Origin: Aldehydirespirator sp965116865 | GTDB lineage: Bacteria > Actinomycetota > Acidimicrobiia > Acidimicrobiales > Aldehydirespiratoraceae | DNA: 64,000 bases | Reading direction: 5' to 3' | Assembly (NCBI GenBank): GCA_965116865.1 | Contig: OZ220727.1 | Coordinates: 1,860,001-1,924,000 of the forward strand | Shown: one piece after another, positions 43,709 to 53,370 of the stretch | Layout: each line of letters opens with the position of its first letter | Numbering within the stretch: position 1 is the first letter of the stretch | Notes under the pieces: generated by a model | What the model was told of the DNA's origin: nothing | Database searches by the model: none | What the model saw: only the letters and a program-made list of their open reading frames with translations | Position numbers and translations under genes: made by a program

Positions 43709-43937
43709 ACCGGCGCAGAAAGCGCTGGACCGGCTCACGGCTGCCGACCGCTCTAGGGCGCTGGAGATAATCGCCTCCCTCGACACGGATCCGTCCATGG
43801 GCAAGCGTCTTCAGGGACGGCTGAGCGGCTGCCGTTCAATGAGGTTCGGCGACTTCCGGATCATCCACCGGCAACGCGACGACGGAGTGGTCGTCGTGCT
43901 GCGAGTAGCGCCTCGCGGACGCGCCTACCGGCCCTGA
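43692..43937 (+). CDS. RelE/ParE-family toxin
   Basis: 81 residues. MPLLSRPAQKALDRLTAADR, LQGRLSGCRSMRFGDFRIIH and VVVVLRVAPRGRAYRP follow the RelE fold pattern (RxL..G..R.R.GdyRi.y...). By family it cleaves ribosome-bound mRNA or inhibits gyrase; which of these is not decidable. Start ATG lies inside the antitoxin gene, the common order antitoxin-toxin. Confidence 0.8.
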   Translation: MPLLSRPAQKALDRLTAADRSRALEIIASLDTDPSMGKRLQGRLSGCRSMRFGDFRIIHRQRDDGVVVVLRVAPRGRAYRP

Positions 43938-44056
43938 GCCCCGTTCAGTGCTGGTGAGCCCGGCCACAGTGTGCGTCGATCTAGTAGCGCAAATGCCGTC
44001 GATATGGTGCCGTAGTGCTCGTGGAGTCGTTCCCACTCGCTACGGCCGCATCCTGG

Positions 44057-44255
44057 CGTTTTGAGGTCAAGCTATCCGCGGCCATCGGCGACCGCGACGT
44101 CGCACACCTGCGCTGGCCCGCCGATCGAGCCGGCCCCGGCCTGCTGGACGCGGCCGTGATCACCACCGGTGCCGAGGCCTACCGCCGGCGCGACGGCATC
44201 GCGGTCATCCCGGCAGCCCTCCTCAGCGCCTGAGCGCCACCATCCGCGCCTAACA
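44057..44255 (+). pseudogene. duplicate fragment of the DUF4143 C-terminus
   Basis: FEVKLSAAIGDRDVAHLRWP through YRRRDGIAVIPAALLSA repeats the 43143-43340 segment at nucleotide level with a few substitutions, including the trailing GAGCGCC after the stop. It has no independent start. It and unidentified sequence fill 43938-44312. Confidence 0.85.
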
Positions 44256-44312
44256 GCCCAAGGCGAGTCAAGCGCAGTAGGCGACAGGATCGAAGTGTAG
44301 AGTCTCCGGCTC

Positions 44313-45020
44313 GTGGCTCTCAGCGACACTGCGGCAAAGCGAGTGGAGCGGTTCCTGGCCGCGCATCCGACGGGGCCCCTGGTGGTGTGTGTCGGGTCGG
44401 CGAGTGTGGCTGGGATCGTGTGGCTGGCCGAACGCTCCCGGGGTCGGCCGGTGACCCTGATCATCGGCGACATGAAGAGCCGCAACTTCGCGAAGGCCAC
44501 AGACGCCCACCGCCGCACGGCTCTCGGCTTCGTTCAGCGCAGCGACGTGACCGTGCTCAACTGGTACCGCACCGATCGCTCCAACCAAGGACGCTCCGAG
44601 GCCCACCTCAAGGTCTGGGCCGCCTGCGACCACGCTGGAGCCCCGCAGGCCTTTCTGGTCGGGTCGGCCAATCTCACCATGGCCGGACTGCACGACAACG
44701 TCGAGACGATGACCGTCGCCGACGCTTCCGACCACAGCTACCTGCGCAGCACCCTCCAGCAGCTGCAGAACAAGGCCTGGGACGCCAAGGAGCGACTAGA
44801 GGAGTGGATCGAGCACGGCGATGCCCCCGCTGACCGCCACCACCCCCGAGGCCGCCGATCCGGCCGGTCGCAGGCGGGCAACGCGAGCAGGCGGCAAGCT
44901 CCTGCCGCATCCACCGGTTGTGGACCACAGATCCTTGCCGTGGCGTCCCTGGCAGTGGTGGGAGCTACTTGGCTGCTTCGCCGTGGGCGTCACTCGCGCT
45001 CGCACCGGTACCGCACCTGA
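44313..45020 (+). CDS. PLD-like protein with C-terminal membrane segment
   Basis: 235 residues from a GTG. HxK and Asn motif: SEAHLKVWAACDHAGAPQAF then LVGSANLTMAGLHDN and an acid (VETMTV), giving one PLD half-site. A coiled region and Arg-rich stretch precede a C-terminal hydrophobic helix (ILAVASLAVVGATWLL), so it may be membrane-tethered. The paralogue at 38021 is broken. Its role is unknown; neighbours are TA modules. Confidence 0.7.
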   Translation: MALSDTAAKRVERFLAAHPTGPLVVCVGSASVAGIVWLAERSRGRPVTLIIGDMKSRNFAKATDAHRRTALGFVQRSDVTVLNWYRTDRSNQGRSEAHLKVWAACDHAGAPQAFLVGSANLTMAGLHDNVETMTVADASDHSYLRSTLQQLQNKAWDAKERLEEWIEHGDAPADRHHPRGRRSGRSQAGNASRRQAPAASTGCGPQILAVASLAVVGATWLLRRGRHSRSHRYRT

Positions 45021-45040
45021 CGGTCGCCGGTCCCCGGCCG

Positions 45041-45472
45041 TCACGGCAACCGAACAGGGCTCAACTGCGTGCGACTAGCGCGGTAGATGAACGGGCCGGT
45101 CAGGCCTACAAGCTGTTCTATTCGTCGCCACTGGCACATGAGCACCTCAAGCTGTTCCCAGACCGTTCGGGCATCGGCGCTGCTTAGGACGACAAGTCGC
45201 GCTCCGTGCTGGACTACCGTGTCGACCTCTGCGACACGCCTCGATATCTTCGCATCCCGGGAAATAGCGATCATTCCCCTGTCCGCGACGTATGGAATCC
45301 AGTCGACATCGTCAACATCCGTACTCGCGACAGCGCACGGAGGCCGCTGACTCTTGTGGATGATGTCGCCAGGATCTCCCGGGTAGGTCGCGTCAGGGCG
45401 GAGTCCGGCGACAACCTTGCCGAGACCGAGGATGTCGGCGTCGAAGTAGTAGCGGACCCTGGCGGGTTTCAC
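45041..45472 (-). CDS. PIN-like toxin paired with a DUF433 antitoxin
   Basis: 143 residues. MKPARVRYYFDADILGLGKV supplies the first acidic residues of a PIN-like fold, and DDVDWIPYVADRGMIAISRD a further acidic cluster. Its ATG overlaps the stop of the upstream DUF433 gene (ATGA). Probably an RNase-type toxin; assignment by fold pattern and gene pairing. Confidence 0.65.
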   Translation of the reverse strand: MKPARVRYYFDADILGLGKVVAGLRPDATYPGDPGDIIHKSQRPPCAVASTDVDDVDWIPYVADRGMIAISRDAKISRRVAEVDTVVQHGARLVVLSSADARTVWEQLEVLMCQWRRIEQLVGLTGPFIYRASRTQLSPVRLP

Positions 45473-46179
45473 GCCGCGAGAGGCGCGGCGCGGGAAGTCT
45501 CATACGCCACCGCCCAGCGGACATCCTGCACGGCCAGATCGAACTGATCGGCTACCTCCTCCTCGGACTCTCCCCCATCAAGATGCTCGAAGATCGCCGA
45601 TGTGCTGATGCCGCATACGGCGGGGCGTCCAAAGCGGCGGCCCGGACGGCACCGGACGGGTGAGCTCGCATCGTCGTGCGGCCTCCATGCGACAGGCAGA
45701 TCATCGTCCCATTCGACACGCTTCACGAATGACTCAGCCGGTGGCAACTGCATCAACTGACCGCTGACAGGCGCGATGAGCCACAGGTCGCCGGGCAGGT
45801 CGCATTCCTGCTGGAAGCGCATCAGCAGTCGCGGACCCTCACCCACCCACGGACGGGCATGGGCCAGCGGGTGCTCGACGCCCAACTCATCCCTGAGAGC
45901 AGCAACGAACTTCCTGATCTCGTGAAGCCGCACACCGAGTTCTCGGCGATACTGACGCAACAGACCGGCTTCGACGAACTCGGCCCACGTGAGGCTGCGT
46001 TCGCCTGTCGGCTCAATGCGAATCACCGGCGGATAGACGCGCCGCCCGCGCTCGCCGCCGTCGAGCCACCACGCGAGCGTGCTGGGGCTCATACGCAGAA
46101 TCTCCGCAGCGTCCGCAAGGGAGTACATGGGACGGTTCAGCGTCTTCACATCCACGCTTCCATGATGCCCGACAAACAC
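45469..46179 (-). CDS. DUF433/MerR-like HTH antitoxin
   Basis: 236 residues. The N-terminal MerR-like helix-turn-helix (YSLADAAEILRMSPSTLAWW) and central region LTWAEFVEAGLLRQYRRELG are followed by a C-terminal DUF433 segment (GRPAVCGISTSAIFEHLDGG ... EEEVADQFDLAVQDVRWAVA). Such proteins are encoded with PIN-like toxins and probably autoregulate the pair. Confidence 0.75.
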   Translation of the reverse strand: MFVGHHGSVDVKTLNRPMYSLADAAEILRMSPSTLAWWLDGGERGRRVYPPVIRIEPTGERSLTWAEFVEAGLLRQYRRELGVRLHEIRKFVAALRDELGVEHPLAHARPWVGEGPRLLMRFQQECDLPGDLWLIAPVSGQLMQLPPAESFVKRVEWDDDLPVAWRPHDDASSPVRCRPGRRFGRPAVCGISTSAIFEHLDGGESEEEVADQFDLAVQDVRWAVAYETSRAAPLAA

Positions 46180-46258
46180 TGCCCCTACACCGGCGTGTTC
46201 ACAACGGGAGGACGCCGCGGGGAATCAGGCGTTGATCGACCGGGGCGACCGCTCGTGG

Positions 46259-47368
46259 TCACGCGCGTGAGTTCTGTGGCTGTTGGTTTGGGTGGTAGGT
46301 CCATTTGAAGGGTTTGGCCCGGTTGTTGTAGTCGTCGATGTAGTCGAGGATGGCTCCGGCGAGGTCGCTGGTGTGGGCGAACTCGGCTGTGTCGAGGAGT
46401 TGTCGGGTGAGGATGGAGAACCACATCTCGATCTGGTTGAGCCAGGATGCGTGGGTGGGGGCGCGGTGCAGGAACACGCGGTGGTGGCCGTCGAGGAACT
46501 CCTCGACGGCGGCGGTGCAGTGGGTGGCGAGGTTGTCGACGATGCAGCGCAGCTCGAGGTGGGCGGGCACCATGGAGTCCAGCTCGGCGAGGAACGCCAC
46601 GAAGTTGTCCGAGCGGACCGAGTCTGTGGGCGCGGCGACGACTTCGCCGGCGGCGCACTCGAACGCGGCGAACAGTGCCTTGGTGCCGTGGCGGCGGTAC
46701 TCGAACTCCTGTCGGGCGACCCGCCCGGCGGCGGCGCCGTCGGCGGGCCGCGCCGGGCGGGCCGCGCCGACGCGGCTCTTGGCCTGCATGGCGGTCTTCT
46801 CGTCGACGCTGAACACCGCCCAGTTGTCCCGCAGGTCGAGGCACAGCCCGCAGACGTCGGCGGCCTCGGCGTCGAAGTCTGCGTCATGGGAGGCCGTCCA
46901 CGAGCGCGCCTGCTGCGGCTTGAGGCCCATCGAGGCGCAGATCCGCCACACCTGCGAGTCCGAGATCGCGATGGCGAGGTCCTCGCGCATGATCCGGCCG
47001 ACCTCGGGCATCGACATGCGGGCCTTGAGCCGCCGCCCGCCGAGCTGGCCCGCCTCGGGGGGCCGCGTCGTGATCGTCTCGACCAAAGCCAGCCTCTCCG
47101 CGGGCCCATACACACGCGGCCGGCCCGAGCGCGGCCAGTCCGCGAGCCCGCCCAGGCCCGCCCCGCCGCAACGGCGCCGCCACACGTCCACCTGGTCGCG
47201 GTTCAGGCCCACCGCCTCACCGATCACCGGAGACGACAACCCCTCAGCAGCCATCAGCACCACCCTGGCACGCTGCCAATCCCGCCGCGGCGGCATCGAC
47301 GCAGCCACCCGCGCCTCCAACACCGCCCGATCAGCCTCGCGCACCTTCAAAGTCCTAGGAACAGTCAT
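46259..47368 (-). CDS. IS630-family transposase (different from the 38.8-kb copy)
   Basis: 369 residues. HTH LSSPVIGEAVGLNRDQVDVW; catalytic Asp in FSVDEKTAMQAKSR, Asp in LRCIVDNLATHCTA and Glu in NQIEMWFSILTRQL. Full length and undisturbed. I could not define clear inverted repeats or TA borders in the flanks (46180-46258 and 47369-47539), so only the gene is reported. Confidence 0.88.
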   Translation of the reverse strand: MTVPRTLKVREADRAVLEARVAASMPPRRDWQRARVVLMAAEGLSSPVIGEAVGLNRDQVDVWRRRCGGAGLGGLADWPRSGRPRVYGPAERLALVETITTRPPEAGQLGGRRLKARMSMPEVGRIMREDLAIAISDSQVWRICASMGLKPQQARSWTASHDADFDAEAADVCGLCLDLRDNWAVFSVDEKTAMQAKSRVGAARPARPADGAAAGRVARQEFEYRRHGTKALFAAFECAAGEVVAAPTDSVRSDNFVAFLAELDSMVPAHLELRCIVDNLATHCTAAVEEFLDGHHRVFLHRAPTHASWLNQIEMWFSILTRQLLDTAEFAHTSDLAGAILDYIDDYNNRAKPFKWTYHPNQQPQNSRA

Positions 47369-47539
47369 AACCCGACCCTAACACAGCCATATGACTACCG
47401 CGAGCATGCACTAGCAGCCCCGCACCAGGCTCAAGCAACGGATCGCCCACCGGCCCATGGTAGATCACGTGCCGGGACGGCTCTGGTGAGCACCCGTCCC
47501 CCGCCGCCGGTATCGGCCGCCCCGGTAGCTTGACCGGGC

Positions 47540-48310
47540 ATGAGCCTGCTTGAAGTCCAAGAGTCGATCCTCGAGACCGTCAGCGATGGTGAGCCGCTGG
47601 CTGTGCCCAGGATGCAGCCGGCGTCGGGCGGGCCGTACCCGCTGATCGTGATGTTCATGGACAAGCCGGGCATCAGAGAAGGGCTCCGCGCCTTCGGAAG
47701 GCGCCTGGCCGCCAACGGCTACGACGTGATCCTGCCGGACCTGTACCACCGCCACGGACGGATGATCGGCTACGGGCCGGCTGAGCTGGCGGCTGATCCC
47801 GGGGCCCAGGATCAGCTGGTGTCACTGATGATGTCGTTGACCGACGAGGGCATCCAGAACGACCTCGACGCGGCGTTGGGCGCGGCGGCCGCCGACCGGG
47901 CGGCAGGACGGGTGGAGTCCGCCGGCTGCATCGGCTTCTGCCTCGGGGCGCGGGCCGTGTTCCGCACGATGATGCGCCTGCCCGATCAGTTCAAGGCGGG
48001 CGCGATGTGGCATCCGTCCTTCCTGGTGGACGGTGAGCCCGACTCGCCCCACCTGACCGCCGGAGGCCTGGCCGGCTCGCTCTACGCCGGCTTCGGCGAG
48101 GCCGACAAGATGATGAGCGTGGCCAGCATGCAGCCCTTCATCCAGGCGGTCTCCACCCTGGGCGAGCAGGTCACTGTCGACATACTGCCCGGGGCCGACC
48201 ACGCCTACACGTGGCCGGACGCGCACACGTACAACGAGGCTGCCGCCGAGCGGGCATGGTCCCAGACGCTGGCCCTGTTCGGCTCCGTGCTGACCCCGGC
48301 GCGTGGCTGA
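47540..48310 (+). CDS. dienelactone hydrolase family protein
   Basis: 256 residues. The catalytic Cys sits in AGCIGFCLGARAVFRTM (GxCxG), with LPGADHAYTWPD bearing the His and YAGFGEADKMM the Asp region. Alpha/beta hydrolase of the DLH type, cleaving lactones or esters; substrate unknown. It overlaps the next gene by 8 bp, so they form an operon within the accessory island. Confidence 0.85.
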   Translation: MSLLEVQESILETVSDGEPLAVPRMQPASGGPYPLIVMFMDKPGIREGLRAFGRRLAANGYDVILPDLYHRHGRMIGYGPAELAADPGAQDQLVSLMMSLTDEGIQNDLDAALGAAAADRAAGRVESAGCIGFCLGARAVFRTMMRLPDQFKAGAMWHPSFLVDGEPDSPHLTAGGLAGSLYAGFGEADKMMSVASMQPFIQAVSTLGEQVTVDILPGADHAYTWPDAHTYNEAAAERAWSQTLALFGSVLTPARG

Positions 48311-49472
48311 CCCTTCGGTCAAGTACCAGACCGTCGACGACCTGCGTCGGCGGGCCCGGCACCGGATACCGCGGTTCGCCTGGGAGTACCTCGACAGCGG
48401 CGAGGGCGACGAGCGGGCCAGCGCCCGCAATGTCGAGTCCCTCCGGCGGGTGCTGTTGACGCCTCGCTTCCTCAAGGGCGAACTGGAGCCTGATGTCAGC
48501 ACCGATCTGTTCGGGGTCCACTACTCGCTGCCGGTGGGGATCGCCCCGGTGGGCCTGACCGGGCTGATCTGGCCGGGCGCGGACATCACTCTGGCCGAGA
48601 CCGCGGCCCGATGCCGGATCCCGTACGTGGCCAGCACGGTCAACACCGCCGATGTGGAGGACGTGGGACCCCGTGCCGGCGACATGGGCTGGTTCCAGCT
48701 CTACCCGCCGCGAGATGAAGCAGTCCGTGAGGACCTGCTCGGCCGGGCCCAGCAGGCGGGCTTCCGCGTCCTAGTGGTGACGGCCGACGTGCCGGCCCGG
48801 GCCCGCCGGGAGGGCCAGACCCGGGAGCGGGTCTCGATGCCGCCCCGGATCACGCCCCGCCATGTGACCCAGGCCGCTCTCCGGCCGGCGTGGACGCTCG
48901 GGCTGCTGCGAAACGGCCTGCCCCGGTTCCACACCCTGGAGCGCTACGTGGACCGGGCCACTCTGCGGGAGCTGGCCGGCTTCGTGGGGGCCAGCCTGGG
49001 CGGCACCCTGTCGTGGGACTATCTGGCCGAGACGTGCGAGCTGTGGCCCGGACCGGTGGTGGTCAAGGGGATCCTGCACCCCGACGACGCCGAGCGCTGC
49101 GTCGACACCGGCGCCGACGCAGTGGTGGTGTCGAACCACGGAGGGCGCCAACTCGACGCCGCGCCGGCCGCCATCGAGGCGCTGGGCCCGATCGTGGAAC
49201 GCATCGGCGGGACCGTGCCGGTGCTGTTCGACGGCGGCATCCGCAGCGGCCTCGACATCGCCCGGGCGCTGGCCCTCGGCGCCGATTTTGCGCTCTCAGC
49301 CAGGGCGTTCATGTACGGCCTGTGCGCTCTGGGAGCCGGAGGCGCCGGGTTCGTGGCTTCGATGTTCGAGCAGCAGTTGACGACCGTCATGCACCAACTC
49401 GGCTGCCAGCGCCTAGCCGAACTACGAGACCGCGACCCCCGAATCGGGCCACTCTTCGGTCTATCGAAATAA
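48303..49472 (+). CDS. FMN-dependent alpha-hydroxy acid oxidase/dehydrogenase
   Basis: 389 residues. TIM-barrel FMN enzyme of the lactate/glycolate oxidase family: LPVGIAPVGLTGLIWPGAD, GWFQLYPPRD, VVKGILHPDDA (FMN Lys), AVVVSNHGGRQLDAAPA with the catalytic His, and VLFDGGIRSGLDIARALALG. It oxidises 2-hydroxy acids to 2-oxo acids. Starts within the dienelactone hydrolase gene. Confidence 0.92.
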   Translation: MADPSVKYQTVDDLRRRARHRIPRFAWEYLDSGEGDERASARNVESLRRVLLTPRFLKGELEPDVSTDLFGVHYSLPVGIAPVGLTGLIWPGADITLAETAARCRIPYVASTVNTADVEDVGPRAGDMGWFQLYPPRDEAVREDLLGRAQQAGFRVLVVTADVPARARREGQTRERVSMPPRITPRHVTQAALRPAWTLGLLRNGLPRFHTLERYVDRATLRELAGFVGASLGGTLSWDYLAETCELWPGPVVVKGILHPDDAERCVDTGADAVVVSNHGGRQLDAAPAAIEALGPIVERIGGTVPVLFDGGIRSGLDIARALALGADFALSARAFMYGLCALGAGGAGFVASMFEQQLTTVMHQLGCQRLAELRDRDPRIGPLFGLSK

Positions 49473-49578
49473 GTTTCATGCTTTCTGACGTTGTATCGTG
49501 GTCGCTGCCCTCTAGGGTAGGGGCCGTGAAGGTTGCAGTACTGCCCGATCCTGCCCAAGCGCACACGGGAAGGCCGCG

Positions 49579-49851
49579 GTGACATCCATCCGGCGCCCCA
49601 CCAAGGAGACCGCGCGCCTCGGTGACGCGATCTACGAGCGCGACATCCGGCCGCGGATCGAGGCGGACCACCATGGCGAGTACGTCGCCATCGACATCGA
49701 CAGCGGAAGCTGGGCTGTCGCCGACAGCATCCTCGGCGCGGCCGAGCGGCTGCGGGAGCAATCCCCGGACGCCCATGATGTCTGGTCCGTAAGGGTCGGA
49801 TACCGGGCTCTGCATCACTTCGGAGGGCGTCCCTTGAGGAGAGCGAAGTGA
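49579..49851 (+). CDS. small conserved protein of unknown function
   Basis: 90 residues from a GTG. Pattern KETARLGDAIYERDIRPRIE, HHGEYVAIDIDSGSWAVADS and VWSVRVGYRALHHFGGRPLR matches a widespread uncharacterised small family often found ahead of other small genes in mobile regions. No catalytic motif was noticed. Confidence 0.6.
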   Translation: MTSIRRPTKETARLGDAIYERDIRPRIEADHHGEYVAIDIDSGSWAVADSILGAAERLREQSPDAHDVWSVRVGYRALHHFGGRPLRRAK

Positions 49852-49894
49852 TCGAGGGCGTCGTGGAGGGGTGCGACGGTGTATGTTGCGGTGT

Positions 49895-50143
49895 ATGCAG
49901 AGGACGAACGTGTATCTAACTGAGGACCAGAGCCGGTACCTGGAGGCGCGCGCCGAAGCCACCGGTACAACCCGCAGCGCTGTCCTGCGGAACATCATCG
50001 ATGACGCCGCGGCCCGGCCCGCAGTGCTCGACGACGAAGTCAAGCGAGCATTCGCGGCTCTGGCTGACGAGTACGCCGAGGTGTCCGCCCGACTGTTCGC
50101 CGACGATCCAGACCTCAGCGTCGATCCTCTCGAGGACGACTAG
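49895..50143 (+). CDS. ribbon-helix-helix (CopG-like) antitoxin
   Basis: 82 residues. MQRTNVYLTEDQSRYLEARA and TGTTRSAVLRNIIDDAAARP form a strand-helix-helix typical of CopG antitoxins; the acidic C-terminus (ADDPDLSVDPLEDD) would bind the toxin. Start at 49895 chosen because the fold begins there; the frame is open 24 bp upstream. Confidence 0.78.
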   Translation: MQRTNVYLTEDQSRYLEARAEATGTTRSAVLRNIIDDAAARPAVLDDEVKRAFAALADEYAEVSARLFADDPDLSVDPLEDD

Positions 50144-50176
50144 TGCGGGCATCCCGCCGTTGACTGCCCGCTGGTC

Positions 50177-50590
50177 GTGATCATTGTCGACGACCACCTT
50201 GCGGTGTGGGCGCTTGCGGGCCGGGGCAGACGGCTATGGCCCGGTGAGGCTCCCACGATTCCGTGGGGCTTCCACTTCCGTTTGCTGCGCGCGCTGCTCG
50301 ACAGCCGGGTGCGCGGCCGTTTGAGCGAGGGAATCGACGAGCGAATGGTGCGCGCCGCTCTGGCGCCGCCGACCGATGTGCTGACGGTGCTCGACCCCCG
50401 CCACCTGACGGTCACGGCCGCACAGCTCATGTCGCGGCACCGGCTCAGCGTCGTCACCTCCGAACTTCTCGCCGCCGCCCTGGTCCACCGCTCTCCCGTG
50501 CATGTGGCCGAGGCGAACGTCGGCCGCTCATGGCCCGACGCCTTCGCCAAGGAGGGCATGGAACTCCACATCCACCCCTCGGGCACATGA
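50177..50590 (+). CDS. PIN-like toxin partner
   Basis: 137 residues from a GTG (MIIVDDHLAVWALAGRGRRL). The early Asp-Asp and later ARHRLSVVTSELLAAALVHR are consistent with a degenerate PIN domain, found 33 bp after a CopG-type antitoxin gene, the usual VapBC order. Not all four canonical acidic residues are clearly seen, so the toxin activity is inference. Confidence 0.6.
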   Translation: MIIVDDHLAVWALAGRGRRLWPGEAPTIPWGFHFRLLRALLDSRVRGRLSEGIDERMVRAALAPPTDVLTVLDPRHLTVTAAQLMSRHRLSVVTSELLAAALVHRSPVHVAEANVGRSWPDAFAKEGMELHIHPSGT

Positions 50591-50867
50591 ATCGCCGCAG
50601 CCGCCCGGCTCTCAACGGATCAGACCGAGTTCTTTCTGAAGCGCATGCGGGATCTTGTGCGGTGCCGGGCGGCGTACGACTTCTTCGTGGGAAAGCGGTT
50701 CGGAAACCCAGACCGGCCGAGCGGTCCCGGTCACGGCCGCACCACCGGCACCTCTTGCCGGGACAACGGTTTGTGACCCGCAGACGGGCCAACGCCGGGG
50801 CGAGCGTTGCGCGACCATGGCCCGCTTGGCATCCTGACGGCGATCATCGCGAAGTGAAGGAGTGGCG

Positions 50868-53357
50868 ATGGGGCCGAGAGTCAGGGGTGCCGAGACGGTC
50901 TACGCAGTGGCCAAGGCCTGGGTGGAACGCGGGTTGAAATCCGACGATTCGTTGTTCACGCCCGGAACAGCGATTTGGTCGACCGAGGGCTTGGACGAAC
51001 TCCACCGGCGGTTCCTCGACCGACCGGACGAGTCCAAGAAGAGAGAGTTCTGGGCGAAGTTGGAGCGACAACTGGCAGAGTCTCCGCCACACGTCTATCA
51101 ACTAATGGCAGAAGTGCTGTATGTGTACTTTGTTGTTGCCAAAAGAAAGGACAGCACCGACGTTCAAGCATCCCTGAACAAGGTCTTGGGATGGTCGGAC
51201 GAAGTTGTGGAAATACCCCCCGGGATGGTCGCTGGCTTGACGCCTGGCCTCGGCCGCGGCGGTCAACGATTTCATGGAGCGAACCGTCCGTACAATATCG
51301 GCTTCATCATCGAGTTTGCGAGCCAGTGGAAGAGCGAGGAAGCCGTTGAGCGCCAACGCTTGCTCAACGATCCGTTCGCATTCAAGAGATTCGTGATGGG
51401 TCTGACACTTCAGAGCGCCATGTTTGACGGCTCTCAAGAGAAACCTGCTATGCAGCGGCAGGCGCTCCTGCATCTTGTCCACCCGGACACGTTCGAGTTC
51501 ATCATGAGCCCCAACCAGAAGAATGAGATCGTAAGAGCCTACGAGAGTCTCCTTCCTTCTCTGGATGAAGACGTCGATCGCAACCTTCAGGTCATTCGCA
51601 GCGTGCTTGAAAAACGGTACGGCGAGGGTTTCAAGTTCTATAACAAGCGGATTCGTATGTACTGGAACAAGTCGTACGCCCGAGACCCATGGGTTCAACT
51701 CATCGCCAAGACTCAGGAGCAGATGGAATCAGGCGAACTTGAAGCCGTAGAGAACGCGTACAAGATTGAGATCGGGCAGAGGCTCGCAGCGGCGCGCGCT
51801 GCCGTGCTTGCGAAGTCGAGCGACTGGCCAGAGATCGTCAAGAACAGCATCCGCAGGAGCGAGAACCTCATCCACTCTGCAGATAAAGGGCGGCTCCAGG
51901 ACTGGATCGACGAGGCGCCGGGCAGTGCGCATGAAGCCCTCTCGTTGCTCTGGAGCGACGACGACACGCCGCCGTCCGAGCGAATAACAGCATTCATGAC
52001 CCTGTTTCCCGAATCCGCGATCTCCGGGGTAGGCACCCGAACGAACATCGCATCGGTGCTGCTGATGGGACTCGACGCCGAACAGCATCCGCCGTTCCGG
52101 ACGACTCTGTTCAAGCAAGCGTATGAGCACACCGACTACGAGATTCCGGGTCCGGACGCCGACGAAGCGGCAACCTACGACCACGCGCTCGGGTTTCTCG
52201 ACCGACTCATCGACAAGGCCGTGGAGCACGATCTGGAGTTGCGCCGCCTTGACGCCCAGTCGGCCGTTTTCATGTTCTTCGGCAGTGAGGAGGGGCGCGA
52301 CGACACGCAGCCAGACAATGGGGAGGGAGAATCTGAGCCGAAGAATCTGGATGCGCTCGCTAAGGCGCTGTGCCTTCCGGTTTCGTTTCTTAAGAGGATC
52401 GAGAGGCAGCTTGAACGCAAGCTGCAGGTGATCTTCCAGGGGCCGCCGGGTACTGGCAAGACCCATGTTGCGCAGAAGTTCGCAAGATGGCTGGCCGGCG
52501 ATAGGGAGCGGGTCACGCTTGTGCAGTTCCATCCGTCATACGCCTACGAGGACTTCGTTGAGGGCTACCGCCCGCACTTGGAGGACGGGCAGCCGACCTT
52601 CAAGCTCAAGCGCGGTCCGCTCCGGCGAGTGGCAGCGAACGCGGAAGCCGACCCGAAAAACCGGCACTTCCTGGTGATCGACGAGATCAACCGCGGCAAC
52701 GTGGCCAAGGTGTTCGGTGAGCTGTACTTCCTGTTGGAGTACCGCGACGAGGAAGTGCGCCTGCAGTACTCGAACACGCCCTTCTCCCTCCCGAAGAACC
52801 TCTACATCATCGGAACGATGAACACCGCGGACCGTTCGATCGCGCTCGTGGACCTGGCTCTGCGCCGCCGGTTCAGCTTCGTCGAGTTCCACCCCGACGA
52901 CGAGCCCATCAGGGGCCTGCTGCCCAAGTGGCTCAAGAATCATGACAAGACCGAGATGGCCTGGGCGGCCGACCTGCTGGACGAGGCCAACGCTTTGCTG
53001 AAGAAAGACCGCAACGTGGCCATCGGGCCGAGTTACCTCTTCGAGGAGGACCTCAGCGAGGAGGTCCTCGCGGACATCTGGCGACATAGCGTCATTCCGT
53101 ACGTCGAGGAGGCGCTCATCGGCAACCCCGACCGCGTCCGGGAGTTCGACTTGGACCGACTGCTGGACCGGCTGCGACGCAACGGCGTAAGCGTCCCAGC
53201 GTCCGGGATGAGCGATGACTCCGACACGGATCCCGGCGAAGAGGCCGACCGCTCCGATGGTGACGCCTCATCTGCTGACGACGCGTCCCGCGGCACCCAG
53301 GCCGACAGCGCATCGTCGAGCGGCGAGGATGCCGGCGGCGAAGCACCCCGCACATAG
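50868..53357 (+). CDS. mcrB: McrB-like AAA+ GTPase
   Basis: 829 residues. ATG at 50868 follows AAGGAG at 50857-50862. The AAA+ domain occupies about residues 500-770: Walker A VIFQGPPGTGKTHVAQKFAR, Walker B FLVIDEINRGNVAKVFGEL, and the McrB signature YIIGTMNTADRSIALVDLAL. The ~480-residue N-terminal region, richer in A/T codons than the flanks, is presumably the modified-DNA sensor and shows no domain I know. A low-complexity acidic tail follows. Powers DNA cleavage with McrC. Confidence 0.88.
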   Translation: MGPRVRGAETVYAVAKAWVERGLKSDDSLFTPGTAIWSTEGLDELHRRFLDRPDESKKREFWAKLERQLAESPPHVYQLMAEVLYVYFVVAKRKDSTDVQASLNKVLGWSDEVVEIPPGMVAGLTPGLGRGGQRFHGANRPYNIGFIIEFASQWKSEEAVERQRLLNDPFAFKRFVMGLTLQSAMFDGSQEKPAMQRQALLHLVHPDTFEFIMSPNQKNEIVRAYESLLPSLDEDVDRNLQVIRSVLEKRYGEGFKFYNKRIRMYWNKSYARDPWVQLIAKTQEQMESGELEAVENAYKIEIGQRLAAARAAVLAKSSDWPEIVKNSIRRSENLIHSADKGRLQDWIDEAPGSAHEALSLLWSDDDTPPSERITAFMTLFPESAISGVGTRTNIASVLLMGLDAEQHPPFRTTLFKQAYEHTDYEIPGPDADEAATYDHALGFLDRLIDKAVEHDLELRRLDAQSAVFMFFGSEEGRDDTQPDNGEGESEPKNLDALAKALCLPVSFLKRIERQLERKLQVIFQGPPGTGKTHVAQKFARWLAGDRERVTLVQFHPSYAYEDFVEGYRPHLEDGQPTFKLKRGPLRRVAANAEADPKNRHFLVIDEINRGNVAKVFGELYFLLEYRDEEVRLQYSNTPFSLPKNLYIIGTMNTADRSIALVDLALRRRFSFVEFHPDDEPIRGLLPKWLKNHDKTEMAWAADLLDEANALLKKDRNVAIGPSYLFEEDLSEEVLADIWRHSVIPYVEEALIGNPDRVREFDLDRLLDRLRRNGVSVPASGMSDDSDTDPGEEADRSDGDASSADDASRGTQADSASSSGEDAGGEAPRT

Positions 53358-53370
53358 AACCGACCGGACC

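Noticed and set aside
46180..47539. Defined ends for the second IS630-type element
   Set aside because: No convincing inverted repeats or TA duplication could be aligned by eye, so only the transposase gene is listed.
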